Notes under the pieces: model-generated
What the model saw: the letters and a program-made list of their open reading frames with translations, nothing else
Told to the model about the DNA's origin: nothing
Database searches by the model: none
NCBI GenBank assembly: GCA_035454605.1
Contig: DATIGQ010000189.1
Coordinates: 1-37,894 of the forward strand
DNA length: 37,894 nt
Direction: 5' to 3'
Source of the DNA: Terriglobales bacterium
GTDB lineage: Bacteria > Acidobacteriota > Terriglobia > Terriglobales > Acidobacteriaceae
Position numbers and translations under genes: made by a program
Shown here: positions 32,503 to 37,894 of the stretch, in pieces
How the letters are laid out: every line of letters begins with the position of its first letter
How positions within the stretch are numbered: position 1 is the first letter of the stretch

Positions 32503-35500
32503 TTGGCTTCTCATACCGGAAGCGCAGGCTGGGCGGCGCGGTGCCCCGGTCCAAGCGCGTGTTGAAGTTGAGCAGATACTCGAGCGCCGCCGCGTCATCC
32601 GGGAAGGCCTTGGATGCAGGATAGGGATACGTCCCCATGCCGTGGAACGGCAGTGGATCCACGCTGTACGCGAGCGCAGCGTAAAAGTCCATGTCCTTGG
32701 TGAAGCCGTCAGCGTAAAAGAAGTAGTCGCGCTTCCACCCTTGGGGCAGCGGTGGCAGGCCGGCCGGATCAAAGTCCAGCGCCACCTGGTCGCCTGAGCC
32801 CATCACCACGAATCGATCCTCGGCCGCAGTCAGGAGTTCATGTACTTCGCCGTAGCGCGTGAAGCTGCCCAGGTGGCGTGCGTACGGCCCCGTCGCGCTC
32901 ACCTGGGCGTAATCAAAGCGCACGTTGCCTGTGGGATGCCCCTCGACCAGACGCGGGTATCCCAGGTACGCAAGCTCGGCTCGGGCCAGTGGAACCTCGT
33001 TCAGACGCACGGGAGGTGCATCGCTCGTGCGATCGATCAGGATCTGGTCCCAGTAGATGGAGAGATTGGTACGGATGCGGATGCGCCGTGCCCCCGCGGG
33101 AAGCTTCCCGGAGAGGTCCGCAATCATGGTGCGCGCCAGTCCCGCCGGAAAACCCATTTCATCGACCACCTTCACCCAATGCCCGCCGGCATCGAGCGCC
33201 TCGACGTAGGGGACGATAGCCTGCACGCCCGCCTGATCCGCCGCATAGGCTGACGTCGGCGTGAAGTAGTCGATATATCCGGTCATGATCAGTCGCAGCG
33301 GTCCGGCGGTGTACGGCTCACCCAGATCCAATTCCAGGCTGTGCAGCTCGGCGAAGCCGCGGAATGCCTGGCGCGCGAAGCTGTCCACATAACGCTGGTC
33401 AGTCTGTTCGACCAACGGCAACACATTGTGCCCGCGGTCATCCCAGGCGCCCGCCGGTGGTCGAGCCCCACGGGAAGCAATCACCCGGAATTCCGGAAAC
33501 GGCGGCCCAATGCGGAAGTGTTCGTTGGGATGAACCTCCACGCCTTCGGGATGATCCACGGCCAGCAGGCGGACCTGGTCGAGATAGACGGTCTCTTCCA
33601 TGGGCTCGACGAAGCGAAAGCTCAAGCGTCCCTCGCGTGGCCGGACGCGCTCGCCGCCCACCTTCACGTACTCGGTTGGGTCCGGGATGTTCTGCTCTCC
33701 CGGCGCCACCCAGTGCCCCAGGACTCCGGCGCCCACCATGTCCGTCACGAATTCGTAGCGTTCACCGTTCCAGGCAAACAAGACCGGGCAGGAAGAGCCT
33801 CGCCGGTCGATCTCATCCACGGTCACCGAGCGGCCCGCCACGAACTGGATTTCATCCTGCAGGACGCCGGTGGGCCACAGCATGCGCACGATGTCAGCGC
33901 GGCGCTCCCGCCCCAGGCCGGCCAGGATCTCCGGTGCGCTCTGCCCCAGGTACCCGGACGACGAGCCGATCTCCCATTTCTGCCACTGGGTTCCGGCGAA
34001 TACCTCCACCTTGGTGCCCACCGCGCTCTTGTTGTCGTTCAGGCCTCGAAAGGCCAGCCGCAACCAGCCGTTGCGATTGCCGCCGTCGTTTCGCAAAAGG
34101 ACCGCCGGGCCGTTGTTCTGCGTAATCAACAGGTCGCTGTCGCCGTCGCGATCATAGTCGGCTGCCAGAACCGCACGAGGGCTCGACAGTTTCAAGCCTC
34201 TAAGCGCGGTTGCGCGTGTAACGTCTTCGAAACCTTGAGTTCCTTTGTTCCGCAGGACCTTGAGTTCCCCGCCGCCGTTCGATTCGCCGGCGGCCACCAG
34301 GTCGATCCAACCATCGTTGTCGTAATCAACCGCCGCCACTCCCCAGCCACGCCGCCAACCCGTCTCAGGCAGCGCAACCATCTCGAAGGACTTCCCCTTC
34401 AGATTGCGCCACAAGCTAAGTCCGGGCGCTTGCGTATGGGTGAATGCGAGGTCCATCCAGCCGTCTTTGTCGAAGTCAAATACGACGGCCCCCACCGCCG
34501 GTCCGGGCATCGCTTGTGCCCAAGGCTGCTCGGCACGGAACTTCCCTTCCCTTGGATTCAGGTACATGGTCGGCGCCGGGCCGGTGCCGGTCACCACCAG
34601 GTCCACGGCGCGGTCGGAATTCAGGTCCGAGAGAACCGCTCCAAAGCTCGGATTCTCGCCCGCCAGCCCGGTCTGCTCGGTGCGCTCCGTGAAAGTTCCA
34701 TTGCCATTGTTACGCCACAGGACGTTACCCATTGGCGCAGCGAGAGGAACCGGCTCGGAATTCGCCGGGTCGCTTACCGTCTGGAATCGCGCCGCATAGA
34801 GATCCAGGTCTCCGTCGTGGTCATAGTCCACGAAGGTCACACCCAGGAACAGGCCCTTGGGCTCTGAATGAGAGGCTTCGCCGCCTGCCTCAAGGCCCGC
34901 CTTGGCGGTAACGTCTTCGAATTTCGCGCCCAGGTTGTGGAACAAGCGAACGCCGCCCCGGAAGCTCACGGCCAGGTCCGTTTTGCCATCATTGTCGAAG
35001 TCACCAGCCGTACAGGACATGGCCTGCCCGTCAGTCCTGAGTCCCGCGGTCTGGGTCGCATTCACAAACCGTCCCGGCGCTACGTTGTGATATAGCGCGA
35101 TAGCGCTATCTCCGCCGCTGTTCAGCAGCGCGAGATCCGGTCGCCCATCGCCGTCGTAATCGAAAAAGCACGCGCCGGACCCCAGTTCCTCATCTGACCC
35201 GGTCGGGGAGCTGCGATGTGTGAACCGCAAACCGGTCGCTCGCGCAACCGGCGCAAAGCGAACCGGGACGGCTGCAATCGGCGTCCTCCGGACCCCGCCG
35301 ATTTCTTCTGCCAGCGAGTAGCGCCCCTGGTCTCCGTACGCCAGGCTGATGGGAGCGCCCAGCTTTTCCTGCGTGATCCGCTGGAATCGCGCCAGGTGTT
35401 CCCGCGCCTGCTCGGTCTGACCGCGACGCTGCAAAGCACGCGCCAAGCCGAACTCCGCCGAAGCATGGAAAGGGTTCAGTGCCAGCGCCCGCCCATACGC

Positions 35501-36013
35501 CGCGATGGCGTCGCCGTAGTTCTCCAACTGCGTGGCCATCCAGCCTAGGAAATATTGGGTGTCCGCGTCGTCCGGATCGAGCTGTGCCGCTCGGCCGAAA
35601 GCCTGTAGAGCAGCCTCGGACTCTCCCTGCTGGCGGAGCAGCAGGCCCAGGTTGTACCAGGCCCGCACACTTTCCGGATGCGACCGGGTGATCTCTTCCA
35701 AGATGGCTTTCGCCCGATCGAACTGCTGCGCGTTGTACCGCGCTATCCCCTGGTTGAGCCGCGCCACCCACAGCCTTCGATCCAACGCCGCGGCCTGCTC
35801 GAACTGCTGCAGGGCCTGCGCGAAGCGCTGCTGGTTCATATATGCGGCGCCCAGGTTGTTGGCCCTGACTGCCGCGGCGGAGTCGCGCGTTGTCTCGGTG
35901 CCCTGAGTTGTGGAGAACCCCGGAGTTTTCTGGGCCGCGAACCGAGGCGCACCCAGGAACAGCAGTAGGACGAGTGCTGGCAGCGAACGGAGGAACCAAC
36001 GCGGTGGGCTCAT
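32468..36013 (-). CDS. Exported TPR - FG-GAP - ASPIC/UnbV fusion with an unidentified 440-residue C-terminal module
   Basis: 1181 residues from ATG at 36013 (GGGAGA upstream). Signal peptide about 9-27; about five TPR repeats 45-215; FG-GAP repeats 250-640 with calcium-type loops (DYDGDGRPD, DFDNDGKTD, DYDHDGDLD, DFDKDGWMD, DYDNDGWID, DYDRDGDSD; one degenerate, DLNSDRAVD); ASPIC/UnbV domain about 650-730 (GTKVEVFAG, SSSGYLGQSAPEILAGLG). From about 739 to the end is a further module starting SSCPVLFAWNGERYEFVTDM and rich in aromatic residues, with lectin- or jelly-roll-like beta character but no family I recognise. The first 730 residues correspond to the two separate genes at 20031-22864. No catalytic motif is visible. 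It is a single gene between the phosphatase and the amidase. Confidence 0.9.
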   Translation of the reverse strand: MSPPRWFLRSLPALVLLLFLGAPRFAAQKTPGFSTTQGTETTRDSAAAVRANNLGAAYMNQQRFAQALQQFEQAAALDRRLWVARLNQGIARYNAQQFDRAKAILEEITRSHPESVRAWYNLGLLLRQQGESEAALQAFGRAAQLDPDDADTQYFLGWMATQLENYGDAIAAYGRALALNPFHASAEFGLARALQRRGQTEQAREHLARFQRITQEKLGAPISLAYGDQGRYSLAEEIGGVRRTPIAAVPVRFAPVARATGLRFTHRSSPTGSDEELGSGACFFDYDGDGRPDLALLNSGGDSAIALYHNVAPGRFVNATQTAGLRTDGQAMSCTAGDFDNDGKTDLAVSFRGGVRLFHNLGAKFEDVTAKAGLEAGGEASHSEPKGLFLGVTFVDYDHDGDLDLYAARFQTVSDPANSEPVPLAAPMGNVLWRNNGNGTFTERTEQTGLAGENPSFGAVLSDLNSDRAVDLVVTGTGPAPTMYLNPREGKFRAEQPWAQAMPGPAVGAVVFDFDKDGWMDLAFTHTQAPGLSLWRNLKGKSFEMVALPETGWRRGWGVAAVDYDNDGWIDLVAAGESNGGGELKVLRNKGTQGFEDVTRATALRGLKLSSPRAVLAADYDRDGDSDLLITQNNGPAVLLRNDGGNRNGWLRLAFRGLNDNKSAVGTKVEVFAGTQWQKWEIGSSSGYLGQSAPEILAGLGRERRADIVRMLWPTGVLQDEIQFVAGRSVTVDEIDRRGSSCPVLFAWNGERYEFVTDMVGAGVLGHWVAPGEQNIPDPTEYVKVGGERVRPREGRLSFRFVEPMEETVYLDQVRLLAVDHPEGVEVHPNEHFRIGPPFPEFRVIASRGARPPAGAWDDRGHNVLPLVEQTDQRYVDSFARQAFRGFAELHSLELDLGEPYTAGPLRLIMTGYIDYFTPTSAYAADQAGVQAIVPYVEALDAGGHWVKVVDEMGFPAGLARTMIADLSGKLPAGARRIRIRTNLSIYWDQILIDRTSDAPPVRLNEVPLARAELAYLGYPRLVEGHPTGNVRFDYAQVSATGPYARHLGSFTRYGEVHELLTAAEDRFVVMGSGDQVALDFDPAGLPPLPQGWKRDYFFYADGFTKDMDFYAALAYSVDPLPFHGMGTYPYPASKAFPDDAAALEYLLNFNTRLDRGTAPPSLRFRYEKPTSATKPGRGPR

Positions 36014-36080
36014 GCTCTCCCGCAGACTAAACTGCCCGGATGGGCGACTTCAACTGCAGCCGCTCGTGCGCGAATAGCCC

Positions 36081-37517
36081 TTAGGGGCTCTCGTGGAACA
36101 TCGGTGGCCCCTGAAAACCGAACGCCCTGTCGAGAACAGCCGCGACCGCCAGCGTCTCCTCCTCTTCCCACGGCCTCCCCACGACCTGCACACCGATCGG
36201 CAGACCTTCGGCAGAGCGGCTGACCGGAACCACCGCTGCCGGATTCCCCAGGGCGTTGAAGTACTCGGCATAGGAAAAGGCATCGCGCTCACGGCCGAGG
36301 TATTCCACTGTCGTTCCACCGATCGTCCAGCGGCGCTCACCATGGCGGAAAGCCGGAATGGCGCACACCGGACAGAGCAGCACGGGAAATTGGCGCATCT
36401 GCGCCAAAAGTTGCAGCCGCAGCACATCTCGCTCCAGCCACGCGTTCAAGAGGTCGGCAGCGGTGAGCGGAGGTCTTGTCCCGATCGATGCCAGGAGTTC
36501 TTTGAGGATGGGGTGCTGATCCGCTTCGCGCCCGGCGACCAGCGGCCCCAGCACCATCTGGCCGCAGCGGCCGAACATTACGTTCCACGGCCGGCGCGCC
36601 TGCGGCAAGACGTCCGGCCGGAAAGGCACGACGTCGAAACCCTGCTGGCGCAGCGCGTCGGCTGCCGCGCGGACCGCAACTCGCGTTTCGTCCGTGACGG
36701 GAACGCAACCGTCGTCCTCGAAGTAGCCGACACGAAGCTCGCGTGCGTCATTCTCGCTGACTCGCCGCAGCGGGACCGGTGCCGCGCTGGTGTCTCCCCA
36801 GTCCGCTCCCGCCATCGCCTCGAACATCAGTCGGACGTCTTCGATGGTCCGCGCCATCGGTCCTACCACCCCCAGCGGCGCAAAAGGCCCCAGAGATTCC
36901 GGGAAGTGTCCGGTGGCGGGCACCCGGCCGGGGGTAGGCTTGAGCCCGCAGATGCCGCTGAAATGTGCCGGCACGCGAATGGAGCCTCCCCCGTCGGAAC
37001 CTACCCCGGCGGCCGAGAGCCCCGCCGCGATGGCAGCCGCCTCGCCGCCGCTCGAGCCACCCGGCGTACGTTCCAGGTCCCAGGGACTGTTGGTGCGCCC
37101 GTACAGCAGGTTGTCCGTCTCCCACGCCATCAGGAACTCCGGAACGTTGGTGGTACCCAGCACCACCGCCCCAGCGGCCTTCAGGCGCGCCACCAGAGGC
37201 GCATCCTGCTGGGCCACATTGCCGGCGCGTATCTTCGTACCCGCTTCGCAGCGCAGCCCGACGACGTCAATCGAGCTCTTGATGCTTACCGGAACACCGT
37301 GCAGCGGCCCCAGCTCGTCACCGCGCATCGCCGCCTCCTCAGCTGCTTGCGCGGCCCGGCGCGTTCCCTCCACGTCCATCGAGACGAAGGCGTTCAATTG
37401 CGGATTCAGGCGTTCGATGCGCGCTAGGTGCGCGTCGATCAGTTCTACCGACGATATTTTGCGGGCGCGCACCTGCTGCGCCATGGTGGAAGCAGACAAA
37501 CGGGTCAGGTCAGACAT
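36081..37517 (-). CDS. Amidase-signature family hydrolase
   Basis: 478 residues from ATG at 37517. The Ser-cisSer-Lys triad is complete: Lys80 (VSIKSS), Ser155 in PGGSSGGEA and Ser179 in DGGGSIRVPA, with the 24-residue spacing of the family. SGICGLKPTPGRVP and the C-terminal GLPIGVQVVGRPWEEE are also typical. No signal peptide. Members include aryl acylamidases, fatty amide hydrolase and the GatA subunit; absence of gatB or gatC nearby argues against the tRNA amidotransferase, though only the neighbourhood is known. The precise amide substrate cannot be told. It follows the methyltransferase fragment on the same strand after 92 bases. Confidence 0.92.
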   Translation of the reverse strand: MSDLTRLSASTMAQQVRARKISSVELIDAHLARIERLNPQLNAFVSMDVEGTRRAAQAAEEAAMRGDELGPLHGVPVSIKSSIDVVGLRCEAGTKIRAGNVAQQDAPLVARLKAAGAVVLGTTNVPEFLMAWETDNLLYGRTNSPWDLERTPGGSSGGEAAAIAAGLSAAGVGSDGGGSIRVPAHFSGICGLKPTPGRVPATGHFPESLGPFAPLGVVGPMARTIEDVRLMFEAMAGADWGDTSAAPVPLRRVSENDARELRVGYFEDDGCVPVTDETRVAVRAAADALRQQGFDVVPFRPDVLPQARRPWNVMFGRCGQMVLGPLVAGREADQHPILKELLASIGTRPPLTAADLLNAWLERDVLRLQLLAQMRQFPVLLCPVCAIPAFRHGERRWTIGGTTVEYLGRERDAFSYAEYFNALGNPAAVVPVSRSAEGLPIGVQVVGRPWEEEETLAVAAVLDRAFGFQGPPMFHESP

Positions 37518-37609
37518 GCCTTCGAGGTCCGACAGAAGAACGCGGTGAGAAACACGTCCTCTCGCGGCCAGCCATTGTCGCCGAACGAGCGGTTTCCGTG
37601 CAATCGAAG

Positions 37610-37894
37610 CTAGATTCCCGGCAAACTGTGCAATCCTGCCTTGCCTGCTCGCCTGCGCACGACGTCGAGTAGATGCTCCTCCACATCTGCGGCCATGCTG
37701 GGTCGCGCGTAGCTGGCGACAAGCTCGCTCACACGTTCACGGGCACGCGCGAACATATACTTCCCGCCGGATTCCCTCCACCGGCTGAGTGGCTCACGAT
37801 CGATCGTTGGCGACGGCAGATATTGCTCGCTGCGGAAGAGCCGTCGCGTTTCCGGCAGCTTCAGGAAATCGGTCTGGTGCCCGGCGGCGCGGAA
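37610..37894 (-). CDS. MttB-type (trimethylamine:corrinoid) methyltransferase, C-terminal fragment
   Basis: From the right edge the minus strand reads 94 codons in frame to a TAG at 37610. The start lies outside the window. The translation contains TDFLKLPETRRLFRSEQYLP, then TIDREPLSRWRESGGKYMFARA and the helical end ERVSELVASYARP, which matches the C-terminal segment of MttB-family methyltransferases. These move a methyl group from a quaternary or tertiary amine such as trimethylamine, glycine betaine or carnitine to a corrinoid protein. The pyrrolysine region of true MttB lies upstream and is not in the window, so a pyrrolysine or non-pyrrolysine type cannot be decided. The fragment is recognised from memory of the family. 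Confidence 0.72.
   Translation of the reverse strand, partial: FRAAGHQTDFLKLPETRRLFRSEQYLPSPTIDREPLSRWRESGGKYMFARARERVSELVASYARPSMAADVEEHLLDVVRRRAGKAGLHSLPGI

Noticed and set aside
37510-37722. A 70-codon minus-strand frame near the right edge
   Set aside because: It overlaps both the amidase start and the methyltransferase fragment in another frame, and its low-complexity Ser/Arg/Cys-rich sequence looks non-coding.

Overview
The window is a GC-rich, gene-dense bacterial chromosome segment. It most resembles the phylum Acidobacteriota: very large TonB-dependent receptors that begin with a carboxypeptidase-regulatory (Cna-B-like) domain, sulfatase-fold proteins fused to TPR repeats, and FG-GAP/ASPIC-UnbV (CRTAC1-like) proteins linked to TPR repeats are a typical combination there. 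This assignment is by gene content only. I saw no rRNA, tRNA, CRISPR array, insertion sequence or prophage.

Region 1 (1-22864) is an almost unbroken run of genes for exported proteins. On the minus strand lie two translationally coupled TldD-like proteins, one with all zinc ligands and one without any; the second runs off the left edge. Then come a secreted phosphodiesterase-type hydrolase (+), three paralogous sulfatase-fold/TPR proteins (one -, two + in a coupled pair), a carboxypeptidase-regulatory/TPR protein (-), two tandem TonB-dependent receptors (-), and a coupled TPR / FG-GAP-ASPIC pair (-). My inference is an envelope system for taking up or processing a macromolecule; its substrate is not visible in the sequence.

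Region 2 (22924-29151) holds maintenance and stress genes: a cupin, an unknown two-helix membrane protein, an unknown small protein behind msrB, the two-component NHEJ locus (ligD and ku, divergent from a 77-bp promoter region), a two-zinc-site ribbon protein, and msrA. The grouping of methionine sulfoxide reductases with end-joining repair suggests a desiccation or oxidation theme.

Region 3 (29233-37894) holds a membrane-bound GGDEF protein with a lost inhibitory site, a DadA-like FAD oxidoreductase, a secreted cysteine phosphatase, an 1181-residue protein that fuses the TPR and FG-GAP-ASPIC parts seen as two genes in region 1 and adds an unidentified 440-residue C-terminal module, an amidase-signature hydrolase, and, at the right edge, the C-terminus of an MttB-type methyltransferase.

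Only one gene-free stretch exceeds 300 bases (15769-16221). It holds a hairpin behind the second receptor gene, a second bulged hairpin, and a 12-base perfect palindrome beside a possible -10 element of the first receptor gene.
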